Shown here piece by piece: positions 15,816 through 26,456 of a stretch of DNA of 64,000 bases (position 1 is the first letter of the stretch; each line of letters begins with the position of its first letter). Source of the stretch: Vreelandella sedimenti (GTDB taxonomy: Bacteria; Pseudomonadota; Gammaproteobacteria; Pseudomonadales; Halomonadaceae); NCBI RefSeq assembly GCF_013416325.1, contig NZ_JACCGK010000002.1:236970-300969 (forward strand), read 5' to 3'. The notes under the pieces were generated by a model. That model made no database searches, had not been told where the DNA came from, and worked only from the letters and a program-made list of their open reading frames with translations. Both the position numbers and the translations under genes were made by a program.

Positions 15816-17903
15816 TTAACGTCCGCCGACCACTGTGGTCACTCTTAATGTGCGATCGTCGGGAATTTCAGCCTGGGACAGTACCGACATATGGCGTAAC
15901 CGGCGGCGTAAGAAGCGCGAAAGCACCGCCCTTAGCGAATGTTGCACGACCAACACCGGCGGTTCGCCGGAACTTTCGTGACGCTCCAGCGCCTGCTGGG
16001 CCTGGGTCATCAGCGTTTCTGCCAACCCGGGCTCCATGGCGCCGTTGCCGTTCATGGCCTGTACCAGCACTTGTTCCAGTTGGGCATCCAACCCCATGAC
16101 ATTGAGTGTCTCCTGTCCCGCAAACCACTGCTGGACAATGGCGCGCCCCAGCGAGGCTCGCACCAGCGCCGTCAGTTCATTAGGATCTTTTTGCTGAGTG
16201 GCGTACTCGGCCAGGGTATCCAGAATAGTGCGCATGTCGCGGATAGAGACATCTTCATCGAGCAGGTTTTGCAAGATACGCTGCAGCACCGTCAAGGAAA
16301 TAGCTTTGGGGATCACCTCTTCGACCAACGCTTTTTGATCATCGCCCATTTTATCCAGCAACTTCTGTACTTCCTGACGGCCCAGCATCTCGGGCGAATG
16401 ACGGTGCAACAGGTGGTTCAAGTGAGTCGCTATGACGGTACTGGCATCCACGACGGTGTAGCCATACACCTGGGCATGCTCACGCTGGTTGCTATCAATC
16501 CAGACAGCGGGCAAGCCAAAAGCGGGATCCTGAGTATGGGTGCCCTGCAGCTCGCCCGATACCTGCCCGGGGTTAATCGCTAGCCATTTACCTGGCTGTG
16601 CCTCGGCGCGACCAATCTCGGCGCCTTTCATGGAGAGTACATAGGCGTTCGGCGGCAGCTCCAAATTATCACGGATATGGACGACCGGCGGCAGGAAACC
16701 CACTTCTTGGGCAAACTTCTTACGCACGCTCTTAATGCGCCCAAGCAGCTCGCCTTTTTGACGCGAGTCGACCAGCGGGATTAAGCGATGCCCCACTTCC
16801 AGGCCGAGGGTGTCGACCAGCTGCACATCTTCCCAACTCGCTTCAGGGGTCTCTTGTAACGGCATAGGCGCAGTCGCAATTTCCTCCTTAACCAACGACT
16901 GCTCCTTTTTGCGCATAATAAACCACGCCAAACCCGCCAATAGTGCGGTAAAGAGCAGAAATACTAAATTGGGCATGCCGGGCACCATGCCCAGTAGCCC
17001 CATCACTATGGCGGCCAATATCAGCACCTGGGGATTCACGAATAGTTGGCTGAGCATTTGCTGGCCAATATCCTCGTCCGTGTCGGTACTCACCCGGGAT
17101 ACCGTGACACCCGCTGCGGTCGAGATCACCAGGGCAGGAATTTGCGCCACCAAGCCATCACCGATCGCCAGCAACATATAGGTCTGACCAGCAGCGCCAA
17201 AGCTCATATCGTGCTGTAGCATACCAATCATCAGCCCGCCGATGATATTGACCACCATAATCACCAAACCGGCAATGGCATCGCCACGGACAAACTTACT
17301 TGCGCCGTCCATGGAACCAAAGAAATCCGCCTCTTGAGCGACTTCCGCGCGGCGCTTTTTGGCGTCTTCTTCGCCGATTAAGCCGGCGTTCAGATCGGCA
17401 TCAATGGCCATCTGCTTACCTGGCATTGCATCCAACGTAAAGCGTGCACCCACTTCGGCAATACGGCCAGCACCTTTGGTGATAACCATAAAGTTGATGA
17501 TGACAAGAATCAGGAAAACCACTAGGCCGACAGCGAAATTGCCGCCGACCAGAAACGCCCCGAACGCTTCAATGACCTTACCCGCAGAGGCGCCGCCTTG
17601 GTGGCCCTCCATCAGCACCACACGGGTAGAAGCCACATTGAGCGACAGGCGCAGCAGCGTAGTAAATAGCAACACGGCAGGGAACGCCGCAAAGTCCAGC
17701 GGCTTCTGCGTAAACATGCTGACCATTAACACCATAATGGCCAGGGCAATATTGAAGGTGAAGAGTAAATCCAGGGCAAAGGGGGGCAAGGGCACAATCA
17801 TCATGCCCAAAATCATTAGGATGAGCAGCGGCCCGACCAGCAGCTTCATGCGCACATCACTCATCCAGTCGCGCCGCCCTACTAGCTGACTCAAGCCTTT
17901 CAT
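15816..17903 (-). CDS. flhA: Flagellar export gate protein FlhA
   Basis: A 695-residue inner-membrane component of the flagellar type III export gate. About eight membrane segments fill residues 20-330, including the conserved cytoplasmic FHIPEP-type loop (RIAEVGARFTLDAMPGKQMAIDADL). A large cytoplasmic domain that docks chaperone-substrate complexes follows (about 350-695). Length matches E. coli FlhA (692). The ATG overlaps the flhB stop by 4 bp, with GAGG seven bases upstream. Confidence 0.97.
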   Translation of the reverse strand: MKGLSQLVGRRDWMSDVRMKLLVGPLLILMILGMMIVPLPPFALDLLFTFNIALAIMVLMVSMFTQKPLDFAAFPAVLLFTTLLRLSLNVASTRVVLMEGHQGGASAGKVIEAFGAFLVGGNFAVGLVVFLILVIINFMVITKGAGRIAEVGARFTLDAMPGKQMAIDADLNAGLIGEEDAKKRRAEVAQEADFFGSMDGASKFVRGDAIAGLVIMVVNIIGGLMIGMLQHDMSFGAAGQTYMLLAIGDGLVAQIPALVISTAAGVTVSRVSTDTDEDIGQQMLSQLFVNPQVLILAAIVMGLLGMVPGMPNLVFLLFTALLAGLAWFIMRKKEQSLVKEEIATAPMPLQETPEASWEDVQLVDTLGLEVGHRLIPLVDSRQKGELLGRIKSVRKKFAQEVGFLPPVVHIRDNLELPPNAYVLSMKGAEIGRAEAQPGKWLAINPGQVSGELQGTHTQDPAFGLPAVWIDSNQREHAQVYGYTVVDASTVIATHLNHLLHRHSPEMLGRQEVQKLLDKMGDDQKALVEEVIPKAISLTVLQRILQNLLDEDVSIRDMRTILDTLAEYATQQKDPNELTALVRASLGRAIVQQWFAGQETLNVMGLDAQLEQVLVQAMNGNGAMEPGLAETLMTQAQQALERHESSGEPPVLVVQHSLRAVLSRFLRRRLRHMSVLSQAEIPDDRTLRVTTVVGGR

Positions 17904-19066
17904 GGTTGCGCCTCATTACCACCGGCGCCATGCCCGGGGCTTTCCATCTCCGGCGGAACCGGCAGGTTATCAGGGGTTGGGGGCACCTCGCCTCCTTGTT
18001 GTGATACTTGCTTGAGACGGTAGGCCCAGGCCATTACTTCCGCCACCGCGGTATACAGTTCGGCAGGTACTTCTGCATCTAGATCGACGTGATGATACAG
18101 GGCCCGCGCCAATGGTGCTGCCTGCAAGCGAGGCACGCCTGCCTCTTCAGCGATTTCGCGAATGCGCGCAGCCACTGCGTCGGCGCCTTTTGCCACCAGC
18201 CGCGGGGCGCCCATACTGCCTTCTTGATAAGTCAGTGCTATCGCGTAGTGCGTAGGGTTGGTAATGATGACATCCGCCTCGGGCACTTTGCTCATCATCC
18301 TGCCCCGCGCCATGGCCTGCTGCTGCTGGCGAATGCGCGCCTTCACTTGCGGGTCGCCTTCGGACTCTTTGTGCTCACGCTTAATCTCTTCCTGACTCAT
18401 GCGCAGCTTCTTAGCATTGTCCCAGAGCTGGAAAGGGACATCGATCAAAATGACCACGATCAACACCAACACCATTAGCCCAGCTGCCTGAGCCGCCATG
18501 CTTAGGGCATTGGTCAGCGCTTGCTGGATAGGCTGATCCATTAGCGCCATAAATTTGCCGATGTTGAAATACAAAAACGTCGCAGCCACGCCCCCCACCA
18601 GAAACGATTTGGCAATCGCTTTTGCCAATTCGATCAGTGCCTGGGTGGAGAAGATACGCTTCACGCCCTTAATAGGGTTTAGCTTGGAAAACTTGGGCTG
18701 CATCGATTTACCCGATATCAGCCAGCCTCCCATCAGCCCAGGGGCTACTAATGCAATGATGGCTAACAGTAAAAATAGCGGCATCATGGCAAATAGCGTG
18801 CGCTGACCAAGATCCAGCGCATTGACCAGCATCGGCGTACTTTCCATTGCCTGGCGGCGCTCAAACAAGAAAGCTTGCTCCATCACCGCCCCCAACTGGT
18901 CGTAGAGCATGTTGCCCATGCTATAGAGGCCAATCACACCACCCAGCAAAAGTAAAAACGTATTTAACTCGCGGGAACGGGCGACTTGGCCCTCTTCACG
19001 GGCTTTCTCTTTCCGCCTGGGCGTGGCCTCTTCGGTCTTTTCCTGGTCGCTATCGTTATCTGCCAT
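17900..19066 (-). CDS. flhB: Flagellar export switch protein FlhB
   Basis: A 388-residue export gate protein that switches substrate class when the hook is complete. Four membrane helices lie within about 30-210, followed by a cytoplasmic domain with the autocleavage motif NPTH at 270-273 and the conserved AIALTYQEG and GADAVAARIREIA segments. The C-terminal tail (about 360-388) is Pro/Glu/Gly-rich. Translationally coupled to flhA. The stand-alone FlhB C-terminal domain at 33521-33814 is a paralogue. Confidence 0.97.
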   Translation of the reverse strand: MADNDSDQEKTEEATPRRKEKAREEGQVARSRELNTFLLLLGGVIGLYSMGNMLYDQLGAVMEQAFLFERRQAMESTPMLVNALDLGQRTLFAMMPLFLLLAIIALVAPGLMGGWLISGKSMQPKFSKLNPIKGVKRIFSTQALIELAKAIAKSFLVGGVAATFLYFNIGKFMALMDQPIQQALTNALSMAAQAAGLMVLVLIVVILIDVPFQLWDNAKKLRMSQEEIKREHKESEGDPQVKARIRQQQQAMARGRMMSKVPEADVIITNPTHYAIALTYQEGSMGAPRLVAKGADAVAARIREIAEEAGVPRLQAAPLARALYHHVDLDAEVPAELYTAVAEVMAWAYRLKQVSQQGGEVPPTPDNLPVPPEMESPGHGAGGNEAQP

Positions 19067-19103
19067 ACGGGTATCCGGCCAGGTGAAGCAAAGCTTATCA
19101 CGT

Positions 19104-19131
19104 ATTCAGCCGTCCATAGGGACGGCTGAAT
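19104..19131. other. Perfect hairpin between cheZ and flhB
   Basis: A 12-bp perfect inverted repeat ATTCAGCCGTCC / GGACGGCTGAAT with a 4-base loop lies in the 104-bp gap between cheZ and flhB. Neither strand has a T-run after it, so a full rho-independent terminator is unlikely. A transcript-processing or stabilising hairpin that uncouples che from flh expression is plausible. Confidence 0.6.
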
Positions 19132-19170
19132 GGCGTACTTGCGTGCCCAGAGGGCGTTTAATAACGCATT

Positions 19171-19866
19171 TTAGAAGCCTAATTCGTCCAATAAGTCGTC
19201 TACTTGATCTTGCCCGGAGACGGTATCAGGGACATTATCCTTCACTTGCGGCCCATTCAAAAGCTCTTCGTTACGCCGTGCACTGTCGCTTTTCCACTGA
19301 TCCTCGGCCTTGCGCTGTAGCGTTTCTCGTGCATGGGCGCCCGGCGCGTTATCGATCAACACTTGCACCAACTGATGTTCGATCTCATGGATCACGTCCA
19401 TCATCTTCTTAATCACTTGGCCGGTCAGGTCCTGAAAGTCCTGAGCCATCATGATTTCCATCAGTTCTTTGTTAGTCGCTGAAACCACATCGGGCACTTC
19501 GCTAAGATAAGTGCGTGTCTCGACAACGAGCGCTTTCGCCTCATCCAGCTCTTTCGGTGCTTCAAACCACTCGGCCCAGCGCTTATCCAACGCTTCCGCC
19601 CGGTCTGACAACTGATCCTGCAGCGGCTGCGCACGGTCAACGGCATTGAGCGCTCGATCTGCTGCCTGCTCCGTCATGGTTGCGACATAGTGCAAGCGGT
19701 CGCGTGCATCGGGGATGGCCTCGGCCGCCTTCTCAATCTCCTTATCAAGCCCCAGTTCACGCATGTTTTCACGCAGCATGCGCGTCAACTTACCGATGCG
19801 ATGAATTAAGTCTTCGGCGGCTTGTTCGGACGATTGGGCAGAATCGGACTGCTCATTCTGGCTCAT
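19171..19866 (-). CDS. cheZ: CheY-P phosphatase CheZ
   Basis: A 231-residue protein that dephosphorylates CheY-P at the receptor array. The central helical hairpin carries the active-site segment [16 protein letters not shown], and the C-terminal [11 protein letters not shown] is the CheY-docking helix known from enteric CheZ. GGAG eight bases before the ATG. It follows cheY by 41 bp. Confidence 0.96.
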   Translation of the reverse strand: MSQNEQSDSAQSSEQAAEDLIHRIGKLTRMLRENMRELGLDKEIEKAAEAIPDARDRLHYVATMTEQAADRALNAVDRAQPLQDQLSDRAEALDKRWAEWFEAPKELDEAKALVVETRTYLSEVPDVVSATNKELMEIMMAQDFQDLTGQVIKKMMDVIHEIEHQLVQVLIDNAPGAHARETLQRKAEDQWKSDSARRNEELLNGPQVKDNVPDTVSGQDQVDDLLDELGF

Positions 19867-19907
19867 AATGTTGTCTCCTCGTTAACCAAGCACATAGGCC
19901 CAGTTGC

Positions 19908-20297
19908 TCACATACCCAGTTTGTCGAAGATCTTATTGAGCTTCTCTTCCAGGGTAGCGGCAGTGAACGGCTTGACGACATAGCCGTTAGCGCCCGCCTG
20001 AGCGGCCGCTATAATGTTCTCTTTCTTCGCTTCTGCGGTCACCATCAACACAGGAAGGTCTTTCAGGGCATCATCCTGACGGATCTCCTTGAGCATCTCC
20101 AGGCCATCAAGGTTCGGCATGTTCCAATCGGAAACGACGAACTCAAACTTGCCGGCACGCAGCTTATTGAGCGCATCTTGCCCATCTTCGGCTTCATCCA
20201 CGTTGGTGAAGCCCAACTCCTTAAGCAGACTACGTACGATCCGACGCATGGTGGGAAAGTCGTCTACAACCAGGAAACTCATATTCTTATCTGCCAT
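19908..20297 (-). CDS. cheY: Chemotaxis response regulator CheY
   Basis: A 129-residue single receiver domain. The acid pocket is DD at 12-13, the phosphoacceptor is D57 ([11 protein letters not shown]), and the conserved Thr/Lys are in MVTAEA and VVKPF. Phospho-CheY binds FliM and FliN to change motor rotation; the FliM docking motif is present at 46576. GAGG precedes the ATG. Confidence 0.97.
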   Translation of the reverse strand: MADKNMSFLVVDDFPTMRRIVRSLLKELGFTNVDEAEDGQDALNKLRAGKFEFVVSDWNMPNLDGLEMLKEIRQDDALKDLPVLMVTAEAKKENIIAAAQAGANGYVVKPFTAATLEEKLNKIFDKLGM

Positions 20298-20399
20298 GGG
20301 TCATCCTCTAATCAATCAGTATATGGCACAAGGGCGACTGAAAAGTACAGTCAGGGGTTTAAAACGGCTACTTTGAAACGGCTCTTTCAAAACTGTTCT

Positions 20400-22106
20400 T
20401 CAGAATTCCTCCCACTCTTCGTGGTCGCTGCGCTGAGAAGCTGGGGCTTGTTGAACTGGGCGACGAGCTTGCTGGTCAGCCCTCGGCGCAGGCATAACGT
20501 TCGTTGCTGGCGATGAGGAAGGCAGCGCCTGATGGGATGCCTGCTGCATACCTAACAGCTTAAACACGGCTACGGCTTGCTCCAACCGATTGGCCTGCTC
20601 CTCAAGGGAGGCCGCCGCCGCAGAAGCTTGCTGTACCAGCGCGGCATTTTGTTGGGTGACTTGATCCATCTGGCCCACGGCTTGGCTGACTTGCTCAATA
20701 CCGTCACTCTGCTCTTGGGAGGCAGCGGAGATTTCATCCATGATGTCGGTAACACGGCGCACAGCAGTAACCACATCCGACATCGTGGTACCGGCCTGCT
20801 CGACCAGAGTGGAACCTTGCTGAATCTGTGTTACCGAGGCATCAATCAGGGTTTTAATCTCTTTGGCCGCATCCGCACTGCGGCTGGCCAAATTACGCAC
20901 TTCCCCCGCCACCACCGCGAATCCGCGGCCTTGCTCGCCGGCGCGGGCGGCCTCTACCGACGCGTTGAGGGCCAGAATATTGGTTTGAAAAGCAATTGAG
21001 TCAATAACGCTGGTGATATCGGCGACTTTTTTCGAGCTGGTGGAGATGCCGTGCATAGTTTGCACCACTTGCTCTACCACTTGTCCACCGCGCTCAGCCG
21101 TGGTGGAAGCGTCTGCTGCCAGGGTGCTGGCTTGACGAGCATTGTCGGCGTTCTGTTTTACCGTCGCGGTCATCTCTTCCATACTGGCCGCGGTTTGTTG
21201 AATCGATGCCGCCTGCTGCTCTGTACGTGAGGAGAGATCAGCGTTGCCGCTGGCAATCTCACGGGTGCCGTGGTGAATTTCGTTACTACCTTCACGCACC
21301 CGACCAACGATATTGGTGAGGTTTTGCTGCATGGTGCCCATAGCACCAAACAAACGGCCAATTTCATTTTTACCGGCTTCCGGCAGCGGATTGGTCAAAT
21401 CCGCCTCGGCAATCGCATCCAGCCGCTGGATTGCGCCTCTTAGCGGTGCAATCACTGTACGGCGTAAACCTAGGTAGATTACTAAGGTCATCAGTAGGGC
21501 AAAAATTACGGCCCCGGCATTGATCATGGCAAACAGATTGCCTTGGGCATCCGCGTCAGAGCGAATGGTATCTACCCGCTGGAAGCCGTAGGCCACAAAC
21601 GCCGTCATACTTTCGGATAAGCTATTTATCGGCTCTACCAACTCATCGCGCAGGTTGTTGTAGCTGGTTAAATCCATATATTCAAAGGTTTCGTGCTGTT
21701 GTTTAACTAGCCCCATTACGGTATTGAAATCTTCAATTAGGGCGTTCGCCAATGCCTCGCCTTGCGGTGAAAATGAGTTTGTCGCAAAGCGCTCGAAACG
21801 CTGTTCAGAGCGTTCAATACGATTACCGGCAGCGGCAACCTGCTCATTGGATTGCTGGGTCTGCCCCACCATCAGGTAATTGGAGGCAGTTTCCATGGCC
21901 AGCATAGCTTGGTTAAGCAGCGAATCAGCGCGGTTAATCTCATTTAACTGCGCATCGCTGATACCGCTTAGCGTAGCTAAGTTATTTTGTGAATTGCGAT
22001 CGGCCACCACACTCAAGCCCGAAATCACTAAAATCAGCACGACAAAGCAGCAAAGCGATGTGACCACGGCGGCGTGAATACTCAAGTTGCGCAGTAAACG
22101 GTTCAT
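20400..22106 (-). CDS. Methyl-accepting chemotaxis protein (Tar type)
   Basis: A 568-residue transmembrane chemoreceptor. TM1 is about 12-34, a periplasmic four-helix-bundle type domain spans about 35-190, TM2 about 191-214, then HAMP and a long signalling coiled coil with the hairpin tip [20 protein letters not shown]. The last five residues, EWEEF, correspond to the NWETF-type pentapeptide that tethers CheR and CheB. The ligand is unknown. It lies between cheB and cheY, as tar/tap do in enterics. AAGGGAA precedes the ATG. Confidence 0.93.
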   Translation of the reverse strand: MNRLLRNLSIHAAVVTSLCCFVVLILVISGLSVVADRNSQNNLATLSGISDAQLNEINRADSLLNQAMLAMETASNYLMVGQTQQSNEQVAAAGNRIERSEQRFERFATNSFSPQGEALANALIEDFNTVMGLVKQQHETFEYMDLTSYNNLRDELVEPINSLSESMTAFVAYGFQRVDTIRSDADAQGNLFAMINAGAVIFALLMTLVIYLGLRRTVIAPLRGAIQRLDAIAEADLTNPLPEAGKNEIGRLFGAMGTMQQNLTNIVGRVREGSNEIHHGTREIASGNADLSSRTEQQAASIQQTAASMEEMTATVKQNADNARQASTLAADASTTAERGGQVVEQVVQTMHGISTSSKKVADITSVIDSIAFQTNILALNASVEAARAGEQGRGFAVVAGEVRNLASRSADAAKEIKTLIDASVTQIQQGSTLVEQAGTTMSDVVTAVRRVTDIMDEISAASQEQSDGIEQVSQAVGQMDQVTQQNAALVQQASAAAASLEEQANRLEQAVAVFKLLGMQQASHQALPSSSPATNVMPAPRADQQARRPVQQAPASQRSDHEEWEEF

Positions 22107-22226
22107 TGAAAATTCCCTTGCGAGCTTATTAGGTTTTTATGATTAGATCGTATGCTTAGTGGCTAAGCTAAGCCCTTGCGCTAAGTCCTGGTGACCAGTA
22201 CTTACGAATAATCCATATGCATGGCA

Positions 22227-23288
22227 CTACACACGCTGGGCGCGGCCGGAGGCGGCGATCAGCGCCATCATTCGCGAGGGAATATCATCCAGCGCCACCA
22301 CTTCCACAGCCCCTCCAACAGCAATAGCTTCACGGGGCATACCGAAGACCACACAGGTCTGCTCATTCTGAGCAATGGTGGGAGCCCCCGCTTGGCGCAT
22401 CTCTAGCAGCCCTGCCGCACCGTCCTTACCCATGCCGGTCAAAATGACGCCGATGGAGTTCTTACCCGCATGCTGAGCCGCTGAATGGAACAGCACGTCT
22501 ACCGAGGGACGGTGGCGATTGACCGGTGGGCCGCTATCTAATCGCGCCACGTAGTTGGCACCGCTACGCGCTAACTTAAGATGTTGATCCCCTGGGGCGA
22601 TATAAGCGTGTCCAGGTAGAATCCGCTCGCCGTCGGTGGCTTCTTTCACCGTAATCCGGCACAGCCGGTCCAAGCGCTCGGCAAACGAACGGGTAAACCC
22701 GCCGGGCATATGCTGAGTAATCAAAATCGCCGGGGCGTTGGCGGGCAGCGGTTCAAGCACCGCACGAATCGCTTCAGTGCCCCCCGTAGACGCGCCAATA
22801 ATGATCAGCTTTTCACTCGACACTAACGGGGCTTTCAGGGCTTCCGGTGGCGGAGTGTTTTTATGCCGCGCCTGACGAGGCCGCGAGCGCGCAGCGGCGC
22901 GCAGTTTTTCGGCAATCTCGTCGGCGTACTCCATCATCCCATTGCGGATGCCCAGACTCGGCTTGGCGACAAAATCCAGCGCGCCAAGCTCTAGCGCACG
23001 CAGGGTAATCTCCGAACCGCTTTGGGTGAGCGACGACACCATCAATACCGGCATCGGACGCAGGCGCATCAAGCGCTCAAGAAAATCCAAGCCATCCATA
23101 CGTGGCATTTCCACATCAAGGGTAAGCACATCAGGATTGTGCTGCTTGATCAAATCCCTGGCGGCGATAGGGTCAGGCGCGACGGCAACGACTTCCATAT
23201 CGGGCTGGGAATTAATAATTTCCGTTAACAAATCGCGAATTAGCGCCGAGTCATCGACACACAACACTTTGATCTTGGCTGCGCTCAA
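22227..23288 (-). CDS. cheB: Chemotaxis methylesterase CheB
   Basis: A 353-residue receptor methylesterase and glutamine deamidase for adaptation. An N-terminal receiver domain has phosphoacceptor D58 ([12 protein letters not shown]). The C-terminal esterase has the catalytic triad S167 ([10 protein letters not shown]), H193 (TQHMPGGF) and D289 ([11 protein letters not shown]). The start is TTG at 23288 with AGGAGG six bases upstream; the TTG may keep expression low. It follows cheR after 91 bp. Confidence 0.96.
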   Translation of the reverse strand: MSAAKIKVLCVDDSALIRDLLTEIINSQPDMEVVAVAPDPIAARDLIKQHNPDVLTLDVEMPRMDGLDFLERLMRLRPMPVLMVSSLTQSGSEITLRALELGALDFVAKPSLGIRNGMMEYADEIAEKLRAAARSRPRQARHKNTPPPEALKAPLVSSEKLIIIGASTGGTEAIRAVLEPLPANAPAILITQHMPGGFTRSFAERLDRLCRITVKEATDGERILPGHAYIAPGDQHLKLARSGANYVARLDSGPPVNRHRPSVDVLFHSAAQHAGKNSIGVILTGMGKDGAAGLLEMRQAGAPTIAQNEQTCVVFGMPREAIAVGGAVEVVALDDIPSRMMALIAASGRAQRV

Positions 23289-23379
23289 AGCACGCCTCCT
23301 CTTGCTGTAGACGCCTGATGTGTGATTGCAACCGCTAGAGCCACAGCGCCTAAAGCGATCATAAAGACACGATAGTTAT

Positions 23380-24264
23380 TCATTTTTTGGCCAAGTTATA
23401 AACGGTCTGACCACGCAGCTTGAATGCGTCGCTAATGTACGAGAAGTTTTCCGAGTGTCCTGCAAACAGCAAGCCATCGGGCTTCATTAGTGGCGCAAAC
23501 CGTTTAAGAATTTTTGATTGAGTATCTTTATCAAAATAAATCATGATGTTTCTGCAGAACACCGCATCAAAAGGGCCTTTAACTGGCCATTGCGGCGCCA
23601 GCAAATTAAGCGGAAGAAACTCGACTAAGGCTGATACTTCCGGGCGAAGCCGTGCAAAGCCCGCATGGTTACCCGTTCCTTTCTGAAAAAACCGCTTTAC
23701 CCGTGCCTCATCGATCTTGCGTACCTGTTCCAGGGGATAAACGCCAGCTCGAGCCCTGGCCAACGCATCGGTATCGATATCGGTGGCGATGACTTTGGCC
23801 TGCGACGCTTTAGCGCCCAACGTTTCTAACAATGTCATTGCCAGCGAATAAGGCTCCTCCCCGGTGGAGGCGGCCGAACACCAAATAGTGACCGGGTCTT
23901 GTTTGCCCTTTATATGCTCAGCCAACAGCGGAAAATGGTGCGCCTCACGAAAAAAGGCCGTGAGGTTAGTGGTCAGTGCATTGGTAAATGCCTCCCACTC
24001 CTTGGCTTCTGGCTGACGCTCCAAGCGCACCAAGTAGTCGGTAAAGCGCGTCATGCCATGGTGGCGTAGCCGCTTTGCTAAGCGGCTATAGACCATTTCA
24101 CGTTTATGCTCAGCCAGCACAATACCGGCGCGCTGATAAATCAGCTCGCGAATCCGTGTAAAATCCGCATCCGTCAGTACTAGATCGCGCTCAATCTGGC
24201 TGCTCGATGTCCACTGACCTGCGTCTACCACCCGTTCACGTTGTTCGGTCAAAACGCTTCCCAC
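23380..24264 (-). CDS. cheR: Chemotaxis methyltransferase CheR
   Basis: A 294-residue SAM-dependent methyltransferase that methylates receptor glutamates. An all-alpha N-terminal domain (about 30-90) is followed by the SAM-binding fold with [15 protein letters not shown], an ATDID motif, and [18 protein letters not shown]. It begins with GTG at 24264, overlapping the end of the upstream receptor gene by 16 bp; a TTG four codons downstream is an alternative. All three receptors in the window end with a CheR-docking pentapeptide. Confidence 0.94.
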   Translation of the reverse strand: MGSVLTEQRERVVDAGQWTSSSQIERDLVLTDADFTRIRELIYQRAGIVLAEHKREMVYSRLAKRLRHHGMTRFTDYLVRLERQPEAKEWEAFTNALTTNLTAFFREAHHFPLLAEHIKGKQDPVTIWCSAASTGEEPYSLAMTLLETLGAKASQAKVIATDIDTDALARARAGVYPLEQVRKIDEARVKRFFQKGTGNHAGFARLRPEVSALVEFLPLNLLAPQWPVKGPFDAVFCRNIMIYFDKDTQSKILKRFAPLMKPDGLLFAGHSENFSYISDAFKLRGQTVYNLAKK

Positions 24265-26396
24265 TCCTCTACTGAGGCTGCCTGCCGTTTAACGGGCGAA
24301 TTCGGCGACGATGTGCTAGGCAACTGAGCAGCGTGCTTAGTCGCTGTCACTGCTGGCGGACGTAGCGCCCCCTGACTGTTTAATCGAAACGCTTCCACCG
24401 ATAGCGCTAATAGCCCCGCCTGCTTCTCAAGCGAGACCGCTGCACGTGCGGTTTCCTGTACCCGCACCGCATTACGCTGGGTGCCTTGATCCATCTCTGC
24501 TACCGCTTGGTTAACCTGGGCAATACCATGGCTCTGCTCTTCGGAGGCGGCTGAAATCTCGTGCATGATCTGCGTCACACTGCGCGCAGCTTCCGCCACT
24601 TCGCTAATCGCAGCTTCGGCTTTGGTGACCATACTGGCACCCGCGCTTACCTCACGGTTAGAGCCATCAATCAGGCCGCGAATTTCTTGAGCGGCACCAG
24701 CGCTTCGGCCAGCCAGGTTACGCACCTCTTCGGCCACCACCGCAAAACCACGCCCATGCTCACCTGCCCGAGCCGCTTCTACCGATGCATTCAGGGCCAG
24801 AATATTGGTCTGAAACGCAATCGAATCGATAACATTGATAATATCAGCCATCTGCTGGGAGCTTTGGGTAATCCGCTGCATGTTGTCGACTAACTGTGTC
24901 ATCAACTCGCCGGTATTCGTTACCTGGATAGCATTGTTATCGGCTAGACGACGGGCTTCTTGAGCGTTTTCACTGTTTTGCCGCACAGTGGCAGTCATCT
25001 CTTCCATGCTGGAGGCGGTTTGTTGCAAAGAGGCCGCCTGCTGTTCAGTACGCGACGACAGCTCTTCGTTACCGCTGGCAATGTCCTGGGCAGCCGGAGT
25101 GACCACATCAATACCGCTTTTTACATCGGCGATGATGCTGCTGAGGCTTTTGCGCATAGTGTTCAGCGAGTCCATCAATTGACCCACTTCATCGCGTCTT
25201 TGGGCAGGGACTTTAGCGGCCAAATTACCACCAGCAATTTGCAGCGTAAAACCTGCAGCACTTTTTAGCGGCCTGGTAATCGCCCGCAGGGTAACCATGC
25301 CGATCAAAATAAGTAGCAGTAAACCAATTCCAAGTACTATGGCTTGGGCACCCAGCATCGTGGTTTGACCTTGCTGAGCGTCAACGGCCATGGCCTCAGC
25401 TGCCTGCTGTTTCTGGGCAATCAGTTGATTAACCATGCCTGACAGGATGCGACCATCGCTGGTCATGACGCTAATCACAGCATCGAGACCAGTAAAGGCT
25501 TGGTAGGTCTCTTCTGCCTGAAGCACGCTGGCCGCCTGGCTCATGCCGTTCTGCAGGAAGGTCTGTAGCTGCTGGTCAAACTCGGTGGCAAGCTCAGTCG
25601 CATTGACCTCACGGGAGTAGTACTCCTGCCACACCTCAGCAACCTCTGCGGCGCTCTCCTCAATGCTTTCACCCATCTCGAAGCGTTGATTGATCAGCTC
25701 CATACGCTCTGGCTCAATCATCGCTTGGCGGGTTTGAGCAATGGTTTGATCGATTTTCTGCAGGCGGATAACATCACGCAGACCGTCATTATTCAGTTGC
25801 CCCAAGCGCTCGCCGGAGACATTCAAACCATACAGACCAAGCCCACCGCTGATTAATAACAGCAGCCCTGCAACGACAATCATGCCTACCAATTTGGCAC
25901 GAATGGTATCGAGGCGTACCCGGGCCAAACGCTTAATCACACCTTTCTGGCGTAACCGGCCTTTATCTAAGTAAAGCCGCTTGTTGCGGCCTTCGCGTAT
26001 TTCAGCGTAGGCCCGCTCGGCCTGCTCAATGGCTGCGCGGCTTGCCTGTACACGCACCGAGGTGTAGCCCACTACTTGCCCATCTTCGATAATCGGCGTG
26101 ACGCTGGCGTTTACCCAGTAGTGGTCGCCATTTTTGCAGCGGTTTTTGACCAGCCCTCGCCACGTTTCCCCCGTTTTGACGGTTTTCCAGAGGTTTTCAA
26201 AGGCTGCCGGCGGCATATCCGGGTGGCGTATCAGGTTATGCGGCGCACCTATCAGCTCTGCGTGTTCAAAGCCGCTAATATCGATAAACGCAGGGTTGGC
26301 ATAGGTGATGCGCCCCTTGGTATCGGTACGCGAGACTAGGAAGTCGTCTTCTTTTAGTTCGATTTCACGCTGAGAGACTGGTTGGTTATTACGCAT
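24249..26396 (-). CDS. PAS-containing chemoreceptor with periplasmic domain (Aer-like)
   Basis: A 715-residue chemoreceptor. Residues 18-115 are a PAS domain very like that of Aer (NLIRHPDMP at 54-62, [12 protein letters not shown] at 84-95), a type that binds FAD and senses redox state. Unlike Aer it then has two membrane segments (about 168-190 and 349-371) enclosing a roughly 155-residue periplasmic helical domain, followed by HAMP and the signalling domain ([20 protein letters not shown]). The last residues EWEAF are a CheR/CheB tether. It may integrate an internal redox signal with an external ligand. It overlaps cheR. Confidence 0.9.
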   Translation of the reverse strand: MRNNQPVSQREIELKEDDFLVSRTDTKGRITYANPAFIDISGFEHAELIGAPHNLIRHPDMPPAAFENLWKTVKTGETWRGLVKNRCKNGDHYWVNASVTPIIEDGQVVGYTSVRVQASRAAIEQAERAYAEIREGRNKRLYLDKGRLRQKGVIKRLARVRLDTIRAKLVGMIVVAGLLLLISGGLGLYGLNVSGERLGQLNNDGLRDVIRLQKIDQTIAQTRQAMIEPERMELINQRFEMGESIEESAAEVAEVWQEYYSREVNATELATEFDQQLQTFLQNGMSQAASVLQAEETYQAFTGLDAVISVMTSDGRILSGMVNQLIAQKQQAAEAMAVDAQQGQTTMLGAQAIVLGIGLLLLILIGMVTLRAITRPLKSAAGFTLQIAGGNLAAKVPAQRRDEVGQLMDSLNTMRKSLSSIIADVKSGIDVVTPAAQDIASGNEELSSRTEQQAASLQQTASSMEEMTATVRQNSENAQEARRLADNNAIQVTNTGELMTQLVDNMQRITQSSQQMADIINVIDSIAFQTNILALNASVEAARAGEHGRGFAVVAEEVRNLAGRSAGAAQEIRGLIDGSNREVSAGASMVTKAEAAISEVAEAARSVTQIMHEISAASEEQSHGIAQVNQAVAEMDQGTQRNAVRVQETARAAVSLEKQAGLLALSVEAFRLNSQGALRPPAVTATKHAAQLPSTSSPNSPVKRQAASVEEWEAF

Positions 26397-26456
26397 GGTG
26401 TGCCTTTTTTTAATGTTTTATTTTTCAAAAAGAGTGCGCTTGCCCTACCAAGCAAA

